Shown in pieces: positions 35,351-46,611 of a stretch of 64,000 nt of DNA. Position 1 is the first letter of the stretch. Each line of letters opens with the position of its first letter. The stretch is from Salvator merianae (lineage: Eukaryota; Chordata; Lepidosauria; Squamata; Teiidae), in the NCBI GenBank assembly GCA_003586115.2, contig QVOM02000042.1:73977673-74041672 (forward strand), given 5' to 3'. Under the pieces are notes generated by a model that searched no databases, was not told the DNA's origin, and saw only the letters and a program-made list of their open reading frames with translations. The translations under genes and the position numbers were made by a program.

Positions 35351-36804
35351 CTTAGTGTCCACAAGGCAATAAGAATGTCTTTTTCTTTAGGAACCCCCCC
35401 CCCCTGTAAATTATGCTTTGTAACTCAAAACCTGTTAGCATAATGATAAAGTGCCAGCTATGCTAATTTTGGACTTTCAGCCTTAATCGACCTGTGCAAC
35501 ACAATGAAATTGTTTCCAATATAAGACTACTTTTTTCTCTCTCTTTTTATGATACTACATAAGCAATTTTACAAATAAGCTAAGATTTTAATAATCTTTG
35601 AAACAGCAGTTGTGGCACAAACATGCTAAGCTATGAAGGTGACAAACTTTTCTCTTGCCCTACTTTTATCTGCAGCACCATCCCAACAGTGTCTGATGAG
35701 ACTATTACTTGTTTTTATGTTCTGCTATGTCTGTTCTGCACATCTTCAGAACATTAAGAACTGTGGTAGGCATTTCTCACTTTCTAAAAGCTTGGGATAA
35801 ACTGGTTAATATTAGAGGTTAATATTAGAGGTTTGCACAGAACACCAAAAACTGCAGGAGCCTCAGGAAATTCTAGGTGTTCTACCCACATGGAAAAAAT
35901 GGGGTTCAGTTCAGAGTCTTCTATTCCCTTAAGGGGATGTCATATGAGCCCCAAGAGAGTAGGCAGTCGAGTGGATAATCTGGGGATAATTTAAAAACCC
36001 TCCCTTGATCATCCTCCCCACAAAAGTCTCACACACAGTGCCTGGCTTACTGGATGGTTGCAATGGCAAAATGGAACTGCTAACTAATAATAACAACAAC
36101 AACAAAACCTGCAAGAAAACATCCAACTGCATTGTTGCTGGTGGCAGCATCAGGCATCACCAAGCAAACATAAATTTAAAACTTTTTAAAAGCTGTTGGT
36201 CAGAACATCAGACAGTTCTAAGAAACAAGGATCTATTTTGTCCCAAATGCAAACTCTACCAAATGTACTGTTTGCACAAACGTTGGGTGGCTGTTATCTA
36301 AAGTTTGCAATTCTGGAAATCCATTTACACAGCAGGATTGGAAACCAGGATTGATCCTGACGGATTAGCATCCTGACTTCTTTATTCCACGATAGATAAT
36401 ATGTATACCTCCAGATGTTGCTTAGCTACAACTTCCACCAGCCACAACCATCATAGAGTCCTGGGTCTTGAGATGTAGCCATATTTGTATTTAAACAACT
36501 TAAGTATATTGGAACAAAAACAGGTAAAATAAGTAAAGATTCAAAATGAAATACGCTCTATTTATTTTTGACTACTCTTCTGCTCAGGGCAAATTCAAAT
36601 AATTTGTTTACACCACCTAAAGTCTTCAGAGCCCATGACCTCTGTGTGTATGAGAGAGAGAGAGAGAGAATGTGCTAGAGATAAGAGGGCTATGTCTTGA
36701 AAAAGTCTGCATTCTTCACTTCTTTGTATACTCTGAATGGAGACAGAGATTGAATAAGGATGGATGCATCCATCCGTGCTCCCAAATAAAACTGTTGCAG
36801 CATT
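35351..36804. other. Gene-free stretch
   Basis: Contains a C homopolymer (35394-35404), a duplicated GGTTAATATTAGA at 35804-35832, a (GA)n run at 36652-36670 and a TACAACTTCCACCAG-type short reptile repeat at 36410-36480. No exon recognised. Confidence 0.45.
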
Positions 36805-37045
36805 TGGTCCCTTCTGCACTTACCTAGTGTCCTGATCAAGGGAGGGCCTTAGTGCAGATTGTCCATACTCTGGAACCAGGATACCAGAGGCCGTACCACC
36901 CAGATAGTATGACTTGTCACATGAGACTAGGCTGTGGAACAGGATACGGTGCCCAAATGGTGCCTTATTCCAGTCCACTTGTAAACCTTTTAAAAGTAGT
37001 CTACAAGTGGACAACTTAAGGTATACCAGGTCACAAGGGCGTTTG
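36805..37045. mobile_element. Probable P3/P2-type DNA element
   Basis: It starts GGTCCCTTCTGCACTTAC, the GGCCCTTTCTGCACTTG-type terminus of P3. It contains GGAACCAGGATACCAG, as in P3 arms, and a local hairpin at 36976-37010 (CCACTTGTA paired with TACAAGTGG). The right end is not defined. Confidence 0.4.
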
Positions 37046-37423
37046 GACAGCTCCTAATGGTTCGGTTCGCTATGACCAGACCCGTTTTAGGGGCACACCA
37101 GGAAGCAGCGCTGGTCGTGGGCAGGCTGCCCAAAAGACCCTGGTCAGGAAATTTGAAGGTCAGGAACTAAATGTCCACACACAGACAGTTCTTAATGTTG
37201 AAACTATCTTTTATTTGGGTCTAATGTTAACTGAGAAGCACAACATAATCCCCAGATTGCCCACCACTGTCCAGAAAAGAAAGTTTTGACTCTGATGTTT
37301 AAATGACTGGTAGTTGCTGAGGCCAGGCTGTCTGGACACAACGGCTCTTTGGGATTATAAGCAGTGAACATCTTCCAATGGGTCGTGATTGAACAAAACT
37401 CAGGCCTGAGGTCAAGGCAGACT

Positions 37424-37515
37424 ATGGGCGATTCCGCACTGGTCAATATCCTGAACCAGCAAGTGCACTAGGAGCCTCCCTTCCACATTCTAGAGCAGTT
37501 TATGGGAGGACCCAC
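37424..37515 (+). mobile_element. Left half of a P3 fold-back element
   Basis: GGGCGATTCCGCACTGGTCA, then ATCCTGAACCAGCAAG and ACTAGGAGCCTCCCTTCCAC, matches the left arm of the complete P3 copy at 43781. The right arm is missing. Confidence 0.5.
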
Positions 37516-38094
37516 CAGGGATAATGTGGAAGTAAAGCATGCAGGTGGACAATGTACACAACCCTGCTTCACAATTCTGGTCTCATTCTCCATGTCTCTC
37601 ATTGAACTGCTTCAAATAAAAGCACAGAAGATCCTGAACACAAATTTCTCACTTTTGGGGGGAGGGGCTGTTAATTAAGTTTGACATCATCGTAGAGTTT
37701 ATAATTTAGATTTTCAAGGTTTAGTAATTTCATGCTTTTGCTTTTTGCTCTGGAATTATTGTATGGTTTGCAACTACAAGAAATGAATAAGTCAATCCCA
37801 GTCTTGAGCATGTTTGCTCAAAAGTTTGCCCCTGAGTATATCTGTATGGGATTAAAGCTTTAGGTAATTGGCAGTACTACTTTTATTCTGTTTCACCTGG
37901 AGTAACAAGAACAGCAGTAGTGGCAGGAATCACTTAAGTGCCACATGTTCCAAAACCCATTGGCCGGGGAAAATAACCTCTTCTGATAGGGGAGACTCTA
38001 AAGGGATTGCATGGGAGCAATTTTGACAGCAGCAGTAGCATCCTGAATCAGAATGAACAAGGCCCCAAATGGGTAGATTGTCATTCCAGACTGT
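37516..38094. other. Gene-free stretch, nothing recognised
   Basis: Unassigned DNA. Confidence 0.5.
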
Positions 38095-38246
38095 ATTTGA
38101 GAACTGCTTGTATTTTCTGCTTAATTTTATAATGTATTATTCTGTATTGTTTACATTGTACTGTGGTTCTTTGTTTTAAACCACCTTGAGCAGTCTTCTG
38201 GAAAGGTGGTATACAAATAAATATCATAAATAAATAAACAAACCTA
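38095..38246 (+). repeat. L2-type LINE 3' end with (AAAT)n tail
   Basis: TAAACCACCTTGAGCAGTCT, then GGAAAGGTGGTATACAAATA and AATA-rich repeats, is the canonical L2-clade 3' stem (ACCACCTTGAG paired with GGTGGTATA) and tail. Confidence 0.75.
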
Positions 38247-39039
38247 AAACATGCTACTGCCACACTCCCTGTTTATCCAATTTGCATGGTAACAGCCTCC
38301 TGGAAATTTAGAGAATGGAACAGAAGCTCCACAAGAAAAGCCAATGTGGAACTTCAAACAAAGGAGTTTCACAAATTCCTTCTCATCTATCATATCCTGG
38401 CTCAGGATTACTAGTTCCTACAGTTTATACTGTTTCCAATAGATGTTGGTGGTACTTTATATTTTTAAATAGGGTATAATTGTTTTTTTCTTTCCTTTGT
38501 AAGTCACCTAGAAAAAATGGACAGGCATATAAAATGTACAACATAAAGCATGCTGTCTTCTGGAACAGTGAACTAGTATTCTATAGGATAGTTCATCTAC
38601 TTTTGTAGCAAATAATTATCTGAATGATAGTTCCATGATTTAAGGCTGAAGATCTTTTTGAATTATATTCTTTTCTCAATCTGAGATGACCTTTATCTCC
38701 TGCATTTTATATTTGATAGCTACAGCATATACAATAGTGAAGAAAAGTTAACCTTGATGAAGAGACAGAGGGTTGTTTTATCACTCTTAGTGGTACTGAT
38801 GTGGGGACAAACTTTTGATTGATAGGCAGACAATCAGATACACAAACAAACTAGATTTAAGTAGTTAGAATTAAAAATGGAAAAGGGGACTAGGAGAAAG
38901 ATTCATAACAGTTGCAACATCAAACTGGACAGTCTGTAAACAATTTTGTTAAACAAATACAATGTTCCCATGTCTCACAAAGATCACACTTTTGTTTTTT
39001 AATCTGCTTTTTGTGCCTTTTGTAGACCAGACAAGCAGC

Positions 39040-39190
39040 AGAGCAGGCAGGTTATCAAAGGTTTGATCCTTAGCATCTTCCCAGAACAAGATGGAGGCAA
39101 ACTACTTCCATGCTGATGCTGAGAAAATTGTATGGATGTCCCCATAGTGACAAGGAGTCAAGATCAACTCAAGTGCATCTTCCCCTGCAC
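39040..39190 (+). repeat. SINE piece with BovB/RTE-like tail (Sauria-SINE type)
   Basis: AAACTACTTCCATGCTGATG, then AAAATTGTATGGATGTCCCC, ATAGTGACAAGGAGTCAAG and ATCAACTCAAGTGCATC follows the reptile BovB-type 3' end (catagggtcgccatgagtcggaatcgacttgacggcac). GGTTTGATCC just upstream may be a decayed B box. Assignment from memory of the family. Confidence 0.5.
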
Positions 39191-40134
39191 TTTTTGCAAC
39201 CAAATAAGTAAACATGGGCTATTTTAATTAATGCATGCAAATATACACTCCTAAGACTGAAACATACTTTTTTATGAAAATGGATTTACCATAGTATTAT
39301 ATGTTTAGTCCTAGAGTCTGGCTAAAGGTTTCTATGAAAGTCGCTTTAGTTAATAGTGTATAGGTAAGATTACATTAACCTTAGGACATCCACAGAAACC
39401 TCAGGTGATGTTGATGTCACAAAAGTGGGAATTGGGAGTAATTTTATGGGAGTCCATAAGATCAACAGCGTCACTTTTTCCTGAGACAGTATTAGGTCAA
39501 AATTTTACTAGTCCTAGAGATCTAGGAGGTAAAACAAAATGTCTCCACATCTACTTCTCACTTCTGGGATTAGCAAGCAAGGCCAGGCACATAAGCATAA
39601 AGGTTATTCCACCATGGATCTAGATTACCACAATCCTTGCTGTTCTGTGAATTAACTTGACTGAATAGAGTGGCAAAATGGAAATGAGTCATTATACATT
39701 CCAATATGTATAATGAAAGTAGCTTTCAAGAACTTACTTTAAAAAAAAAAAACTTATATTTTCACGATCAGGCAGTGGCCACTGGTGAGGGAGGCAAAAG
39801 GCAGCAGTTGGGGAAACTATTGCTTTGTGCAGCCAATAGGGTTTTTATATGCAGCAGGTTTGCACCTGGTACACTGCAAAGAGCAGCAGTTTCCTCAACT
39901 GCTGCCTCACCTTCCTGCTTTCCCATGGATGTGCCTACTGCCAAGGGACAAGCAGATTAAAAGCATATGGGGTAACTTTTTGAGACATGATGAAGGCTTT
40001 AGACAGGGCATCTGTACCTCAGTTATAGAAGACTGAATTCTGTAGGCTTCAAACAGGAGAACGCACAAGCCACAACATTTGAAACTTTAAAAAGTGGGCT
40101 AGAGTAGAGTGGAGCTTCTCCACAAGTATGGAGA

Positions 40135-40275
40135 AATTTTATTTATTTCTAAACATTTTTATCCCACTCTTCCCCAGAAGTTTTCAAGGCAGATCACAGC
40201 ATTTGCTAAGATAGTACAAAATATGGATCAAATCAGTAAACCATAAATTAAAATATAATTAAAATACAACTCTGT
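40135..40275 (-). repeat. L2-type LINE 3' end, minus orientation
   Basis: TTTATTTATTTCTAAACATT, then TTATCCCACTCTTCCCCAG, TTCAAGGCAGATCACAGC and TAAACCATAAATTAAAATA, is the reverse complement of an L2-clade 3' terminus. Confidence 0.65.
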
Positions 40276-41689
40276 CCCCTGGAAGGAACCGGAAGGCATA
40301 CAAGTGGAAGATGGGGAAGCCTTGATGTTTTATTTAGGCTAGACAAATAATTTAACTGCACATAAATTAGTTTTTGAAAATTGCTGAAGGCAATTTACTA
40401 CAACAGCGTAATGTAGGACAATACTGTTTCTTCTCAGAGGATGGAAGGAAGGGAACTTCACACTGAACGACAATGGCTTTTAAATAGGTTTACCGCTGCC
40501 AAGCTTAACACTGAAACAAAGGAATTCTTTTATTCAGTTCACACACAGCAAACCATTAGGTCACACTAACTTTCCAGTTTACACTGGGAAGCCTAATCTT
40601 GTTACACTAATTCTGTTTCTTGATTAAGCCATGAGATAAATCATCTGAACTGTTAATCTATCAGAAAGCAGGCTGTAGTAGGTAAAGTTCTAACCTTTTC
40701 CTGTAGTGATTTCAAGATCTGTTTTCAGTAGTACAGACCTGCTGGCTTTTTCAAATGTTAGTCAAAAGCAGTTACAGGCAAGAAGGTTAGGACTATCATG
40801 GAAGAAGATGGGTTTACCAGTTTTCCTTCTGCAGTACTTTCTCACCCCCGCTCATGCTGTTTACTCTGTTATGAAAACATGGTTACAGCCATGGCCAGAG
40901 GGTGCCAAAATGGTAATCCAAGGTTGCAGTGCTTCTGAAACCCCTTCTCACACACTTTAGACACAGCCTGGGGGAAAAGATGCACCCAGGTCATGATGTC
41001 CACAACATGTTCTCACAATCCCACATGTACCACAGACCCCCTCCCCCCAAAGAGTGCTCACTTGGCCTATACACACACTGCACACTCATTTTTTTTCCTG
41101 ACAGAGGCAACAGCATCCTTGCAAAAATGCCCAAGAGTTGAGGATTCCTCTCCCAGCTTCCTACAATTGTAATCCTGAGTGGTTGCTATTAGTCAAAGTG
41201 TTAAGACGTGGGCGATCCAATCCCAAATCTCTGACAATCTTAATTCAGTTTAGTCTTCACTGGTTTGGTAAACCCATGTTTCAGCCACACCACATCGACA
41301 GCAGGTGAAGAGATTGCATGATTCAATGCTTCTCTTCCACAGGAAGAAAAAGGCAAATTACCACCACATATTAGAGAAAGCATGTCAGTGTATTTGGTCT
41401 TTAGTAGAAGTTTTAATACTGTGCCTAGTGGAAACAGACTGAGTCAGTCACGTGAGTTTCCACCTGCAATCTGAAGCGATCTAACCGAAAGACCGGTTTA
41501 CTCCATCAGGTAGAAGTAGGCCTGTGTCCCAATACTGCTTTGACTTTCTTTTCTTGGTGGAGTAATTGTATTTTGCTCCTTTCCCTCCTCAGCGCAAGCC
41601 CTGTTAGCTTTGGGGCTCCCAGTCCCAGTCAACCTAAGTCGAGAGACCGAAGGGATACGAAGCAGTAGCTTCTTAAGCCAAGCTTAAGT

Positions 41690-43030
41690 CCTGTTTTTTC
41701 CCGGGGTAGGTATACTTCGTGTTCCGCGCGCCTCTCAGCAAGCTTTCGGAGCTCAGCTGAGGCGCGACCTCTGTTGGGCTCTCTTCGCAGCGAGCAGCCT
41801 GCCTGCCGCTGCCGCTCCTCCCCACCCGGCACCCGCCCACATTCCCACACCCTCTCGTGCCCCAGGGGCTCGCGGAGGCTCCGCCCCGCCCCGGCAAGCG
41901 GTGTTTGTATGTGTGAGTGTGGGTGCCTGGGGCGGGCAGAAAGGAACCCCCCCCTTTCCTTCCTTCATTCACTCCCCCGGAAAAAAAAAGAGGAAAAAAG
42001 GCAAGACTTCTCTCGCTTGGGCTGCAAGCAGCAGCAGGAGGGATGAGAGCCAAGGCGGCAGAGTACGAGCCGTGAAGGCAGCTGTGCGCTTGAGAGACAC
42101 GGAGAGTGAGAGAGGAGCAAAGACCCCCCCAAAACCAGAGAGGACCAGCAAAGAGCCAGCGAAGAGACTAGCAGAGAAACTTTTTCTCTCCCCCGCGACC
42201 CCTCCCCGTGCTCTCTCTATCTCTCCTGCCGCGGCTTTCCTTGTCGAGAGAAGGAAAGGGACTATTGTCGCGGCTTGGTTGGTGGGTCCCAGGGCAGCTG
42301 CGGGGGAACTCGGAGGAGCGAAGGAGGCTGCGGGGCGCAGCGGCGCGGCTGGACATGAGCGAGTCGCGGCGGCGGGGAGCGGCGAAGGAGCAGGGGGCCG
42401 CTGCTGCCTCCTCTTCAGAGGGCGCACCGAAGAAGCGGAAAGGCCAGAAGGGCAAAGGAGGCGCCGGTAGGAAAGGCGCTGCTCAGGCGAACAGCGGGCC
42501 AGGTAAGCGCTAGGAGGCGTGTTGACGGAGGCGAAAGAGAGAGGGCGCGCCTTAGCTCAGCCCGGGAGGGAGGCGAAGGTGCCTCTGCTGGGAGCGCAGC
42601 GCACGTGGTGGCCTCGGCTAACTCGGAGGGGGCTGTGAGGGGTGGGCTTCGCCTCGGCTAGTCGCCTCCTTAACGAGTCCCCTGCGGCCAGGAAGGAGTG
42701 AGAGAAGTTCAGCGTGTGGCAGCTGCCGCCTGCTGAGCTTCCCCCCCCACCCCCGGGCCCGCCTGAGGAGCTTGCTGTGTGCGGGTGGGATTCTGCTCCT
42801 CAGTCCGGGCAGTCGTAGCCTGATACGGGGTCGCGTCGCTCGGGCAACCAACCAAGCCAGCTGTTCGCCCAGTGGCAGCGTCGGCGGCGAATTTCTTCTT
42901 GCCCCTGGGCGGGACGAGTGCGGACGAGCACCTTATATATGCACCATTTCGTTCATGCCATAAGGAAGGGGCTCGTGCGTATTTGTGGGAACTTCTTGTC
43001 TAGGTTCACCTTTTGACACGGGGCCCCACG
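41690..43030. promoter_or_regulatory. CpG island around the first exon
   Basis: The base composition changes abruptly from AT-rich to GC-rich with frequent CpG, beginning near TTCCGCGCGCCTCTCAG at 41722 and fading after about 43030. GC boxes of the Sp1 type (CCGCCCCGCCCC at 41881, GGGGCGGGC at 41929) lie about 420-470 bp upstream of the ATG. No TATA box is seen in a plausible position, fitting a TATA-less CpG-island promoter. The island contains the coding exon at 42355-42502 and its donor site. Long frames on both strands here come from GC richness. Confidence 0.85.
42355..42502 (+). CDS. First coding exon, candidate neuregulin 1 type I N-terminus
   Basis: The exon encodes 49 residues plus one base. 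It begins MSESRRRGAAKEQG, passes through an Ala/Ser-rich linker (residues 15-21), and then has a strongly basic Lys/Gly segment (KKRKGQKGKGGAGRKG, residues 26-41) ending in QANSGP. The ATG at 42355 is the first ATG in this frame within the GC-rich leader and has a purine at -3. The exon ends CCAG with a canonical donor GTAAGC at 42503, giving a phase-1 junction. Known type I neuregulin 1 starts with MSE, has a short Lys/Gly-rich segment of about 33 residues encoded by exon 1, and is spliced in phase 1 to the Ig-domain exon after a Ser-Pro. Those features agree, but the match is by composition and architecture, not by clear alignment, and the Ala-rich insert makes this longer than I expect. No signal peptide is present; type I neuregulin also lacks a classical one. 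Another CpG-island gene with a basic, disordered start remains possible, so no gene symbol is assigned. Confidence 0.55.
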
Positions 43031-43334
43031 TGCTGTCAGGTGTACTGAGGTGGAACGGGGTTGGAAGGCAGAACACACCCGCCTAGAAACTGTCCCCATG
43101 AAACATCATGATAAGCTCCTCTGAATTAAAGCGGCTTTGAAGGAAGGATTCGTGTCCTGAGATGCTGGAGGTGGCAGGATACGGCCCACTTCCTTGGAAA
43201 AGCATTTAATCTATCTCTTACCTCACTAACCTCGTTCTTTCCTGCAAAGACTACCCTTGCCCTATAGCTCTTGGGCTGAAGCTAATATACTAGGGAACAA
43301 ATCACAATACATTTACTAGAACTTAACTTTTTAT

Positions 43335-43545
43335 TATGTACAGTTCAGCATTTCACATTAAAAAAGAAAAGTATCTCAGGTGGGATCCTTCCCGTGCCCA
43401 GTCTGTCCCTCCCCCTCTCATGAACATTCTAACTAGAAAAGATGGATTAGTGATGGAATGAGAACACGAGGGCCACATGCTACCCTTTCTAAAGTGCATT
43501 TGAGCTACTGCTTTTTTGGCTACATGTGAACACAAGCTTTGAATC
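43335..43545. mobile_element. DNA element, family P5, diverged copy
   Basis: GTATCTCAGGTGGGATCC at the left and GAAAAGATGGATTAGTGATG, GAATGAGAACACGAGGGC, CACATGCTACC in the middle compare with the P5 copy at 20936-21169 (TTCTCAGGTGGCTC; GAAGAGGAGGATTAAAGG; GAATGGGAACACAAGG; CACACACTAC). It ends near GGCTACATGTGAACACAAGC. Termini are worn. Confidence 0.5.
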
Positions 43546-43780
43546 TGCACAGGGAAATGTAAATTTATCCTTCAAAACCATTTCTGATGTCGTGTGCACT
43601 CTTCAATGCAGAGTCATAATCCTATAACTTTTTCAACTTCACAGCTGTATTTGTGATAGTGGTGAAAGGGAGGATTTATCCTTATTTCCAGTTTTCTCTT
43701 CTGGTTGCTCAGGGTAGCACATGTGAAGTTCGTGAAGTTTGTTAATTTTGTGAAGAAGATTAGGCTGGTCCAAGGTCCAA

Positions 43781-43948
43781 GGACAGTTCTGCACTGCCTG
43801 GTATCCTGGACCAGCAAGCATACTAGGAGCCTCTCTTCCGCACACTAGTGCAGGCCACAGATCTACCTTAGACTGCACTAGCATGTGGAAGGGAGGCTTC
43901 TAGTATGTTTCCTGGTCTGGTGTACTGGCCAGTGCAGAATCATCCTGA
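43781..43948. mobile_element. Fold-back MITE, family P3, complete palindrome
   Basis: Two arms of about 80 bases face each other. The left arm has TTCTGCACTGCCTGGTATCC, GGACCAGCAAGCATACTAGG, AGCCTCTCTTCCGC and ACTAGTGCAG. The right arm, reverse-complemented, has TTCTGCACTGGCCAGTACAC, CAGACCAGGAAACATACTAG, AAGCCTCCCTTCCAC and CTAGTGCAG. The loop is around GATCTACCTTAGACTG at 43860-43875. It sits about 1.3 kb downstream of the exon's donor site. Related: 47509-47688 (complete), 37424-37515 and 9895-9960 (halves). Confidence 0.8.
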
Positions 43949-44483
43949 GGCTGCTTGCAGTTAAGGGATTCAAGTCCTGGCCTTCCAGGTCCAGCACTGT
44001 CCACTACACGCAGTCTTATTTTTATGGATACACTCTATCCAATCTTTTATCTTACCAACTCCAGATAGCGAATGCAACTTTTCAACCCCCTTTTTTTTTC
44101 GTCCCAGCAGCTCTGGGTTATGCTTAGTAGAAAGGCAGTGACTGGTCTAAGATAATGCAGTGATGTTCATGTGTGGACAGCAGTTGGTGTCTGAGCCTTT
44201 CCTTGTTTGTTTAGAGGATGTGGGCATTGTAATCTGTGTCTGTGTTGATCAAGAGTATAGTGTCACAGGTGGCTGTTCTGGAATAATTAACATTGAATTA
44301 TAAATATTGTTGTCTACAGGTAGCATGGGCTTTAGTCAATTTGGTTAACAGGAAGAACCTACCATTTTAATGTACATTTTGAAATGAAATATGTATTCTA
44401 AGAGCCACCAAATTATTATACTAGAGTGTGACATCTTATTTATTCATTATAATATCAAATAGTAAAGTACAAAAAATACGCTT
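43949..44483. other. Gene-free stretch, nothing recognised
   Basis: Intron-like AT-rich DNA, no repeat assigned. Confidence 0.5.
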
Positions 44484-44690
44484 GAGGACTCAGCTACACC
44501 TAAGCATTAATCCACCTTTAATCAACATTCAGAGTGAGGTTCAATTAGCAGAGCTACAAGCCACTTTCCTTCTTCATTTTCTAGTCCAGAAACCTTTGGG
44601 TTAAATAATGCAGAAGGAAAATTGCTTGTCACTTTGTTTCATTTTGAAAGTTGATTGAAGATGGATTAAAATTTAAGTGTAACTGGACCC
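44484..44690. mobile_element. Fold-back DNA element, family P4, uninterrupted copy
   Basis: The left end GGACTCAGCTACACCTAAGC, then TTAATCCACCTTTAATCAAC, pairs with the right end (reverse complement GGGTCCAGTTACACTTAAAT, then TTTAATCCATCTTCAATCAAC): inverted repeats of about 41 bp. Size 207 bp. It shows what the 15.5-16.25 kb copy looked like before P2 inserted into it. Confidence 0.8.
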
Positions 44691-44763
44691 TAAATCAGCT
44701 TAATTGATACCTTCATAAATAAAAACAATTAATTGATTAAGAATTCTGACCATAATTGGCCAT

Positions 44764-44835
44764 GTATATATATCATTAATATATACCATATATATATATA
44801 TATGTATATATGATATATAATATATATCAAATATA
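44764..44835. repeat. Alternating AT tract, self-complementary
   Basis: TATATATATCATTAATATAT then ACC, a long TATA run, GTATATATGATATATAATAT and ATATC make an imperfect palindrome of A/T. Such tracts can extrude cruciforms and are usually length-variable. Confidence 0.8.
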
Positions 44836-46554
44836 ATTACTATTTTCTTTCTTGATTTTGTACCTGAAGGATGGATTTATGCCAGATAAAATTTGCAAAG
44901 CCTATTCGAAAGACATAGTCTTCTACATTACATCCTATATAGGTATAAGGAATAATTGGCCCAGGCCTGTTTTTGTTTTTGCTATGATACTGCTTTGCTT
45001 ACTGTTTCTTCTTTTTTCTTTATAGTTCAGTTCTCAGGTGTATCTAATACTGAATATTTACTGCCCACTATACCAGTGAGCAAAGATGCAAGTAGAGGGT
45101 TTCTTTCACTTTGTTTAGCTGTTATTTTAGGAACAGAATTTTCTTTGAATTTAAAATCATTAATACAGCCTCATCAATGCCCATTTATCTCCTACACATG
45201 TTAAACTGCATTTGCTAGAATGTGAGTCTGAATTTAAAAACAGGCTCTCACTGGCAGAGTGCAAATGTTACATGAGTGGTCTTGAAGTAATTCCAGCTGC
45301 AGAACACCTGTAGCATCCTGCTGTAAGCACCGTGGTTTCAGCTGCCTGTTATCTTAGAGAATGCATGCTTGTGTGAGGATAAAATACCTTCTAAGTCAAC
45401 TGACACCATAGTGGAGAACAGTGCTGAAAAAGCTGCCAACATTTTTCTTGATAGTCCATGTCATTAATTTCAATGGATTTGCTTTGAGTGTGTTTATTAC
45501 AGCCAAAGGAAATTCCACCATTTCTAGTGAGATACACTTCTGTGTACTGTAATTTTAAACTTTACAAAGTCTCAATATCAAATAAAAATTTATAGCAAAA
45601 AAACTGTCCAGCTCCATTATGTTTAGTGGAATTGCTCCCAGCTAAATTTGAATATCCTAATAGAGAGAGGGTACTAGTTTGCTGGTGAAGAATGTGAGTA
45701 CAGAAGTCCTGTTTGAGTCTCATATCAAATACAAATTGATTAGGAGGAGATTGGCAAACAGAATTTTCATCTGCAACATGAGAATAATGTTGAATCGTGG
45801 TAAAAACTTTCTAAGGAATGAAGGGCCTAAATAATGAAATGTTCCGTATAAAAGCTAAGTACTATTTCTGTTTTCAACTAGTATTCTGATGTAAAAGTTA
45901 TAGCTTCAGCGATCATGTTCTTAATTTCTCAGATCCATAGGGGTAAATCCTAAATTAATTTAAGACAATTGCTGAGCAGAGAGTTTCCCTTTTCTTATAT
46001 CACTCCTCAAGGCTTTTTTGAAGGATGATAGGCCGTCCTGATCCTGAGCAACTTTCATTGAGGAGCACAAGGAACTACTAAGAGCAGGACAGGAAAAAAT
46101 TCCATCTGTGAACTTCCACAGAACTATACTATATTGTAAGCATTGCAAAATCTTTTCAACAGCTCAGTCCTATGAATGTTTGCTGAGAAGAAAGGCAAAC
46201 TGTTCATTAGAGCTTAACTCTAGGTAAACATGTGTAAGATTACAACAGAAGCTGGGCACATAGTTTTAAAAGATTTACAAGCAGCTTTTTCTACCAGTAA
46301 GTGCATGAAATAGTGCAAAATAAGCTAAAGGACATGTTATCTTGTAGCAACATCAAAAATGAAATGAGTTGCTTTTTTTAAATTTCAGAAATTCTGGGTC
46401 TCCCCAAAACTCCAAGCCCAATGTTTGTTTTATTCATGGTTAACATGAGTATACCAGAAAGAGGCAGAACTGCACTAATCAGTGACTCTTCTTGGTGTCT
46501 TGTCTGCAAGGGAGAAAGCAAATTATCTGTAGTTGGAGGGAAAGTTTGTGCACG

Positions 46555-46555
46555 C

Positions 46556-46609
<54 letters not shown>
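46555..46609. repeat. Compound (TG)n(AG)n microsatellite
   Basis: About 10 TG units run directly into about 18 AG units. Confidence 0.95.

Positions 46610-46611
<2 letters not shown>

Larger units (their letters stand above)
38247..41689. other. Gene-free flank upstream of the CpG island
   Basis: No exon recognised. It contains a SINE piece at 39040-39190 and an L2 3' end at 40135-40275. The last kilobase before the island (40.7-41.6 kb) is not visibly repetitive and would be a natural place for proximal regulatory sequence, but no specific factor site can be supported by eye. Confidence 0.45.

Noticed and set aside
41673..42455. Long antisense and alternative frames (95-189 codons) over the CpG island
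   Set aside because: Overlapping frames on both strands are expected in GC-rich DNA with few stops. They are low-complexity (Arg/Ala/Ser/Pro runs), begin at non-ATG or poor contexts, and show no domain.
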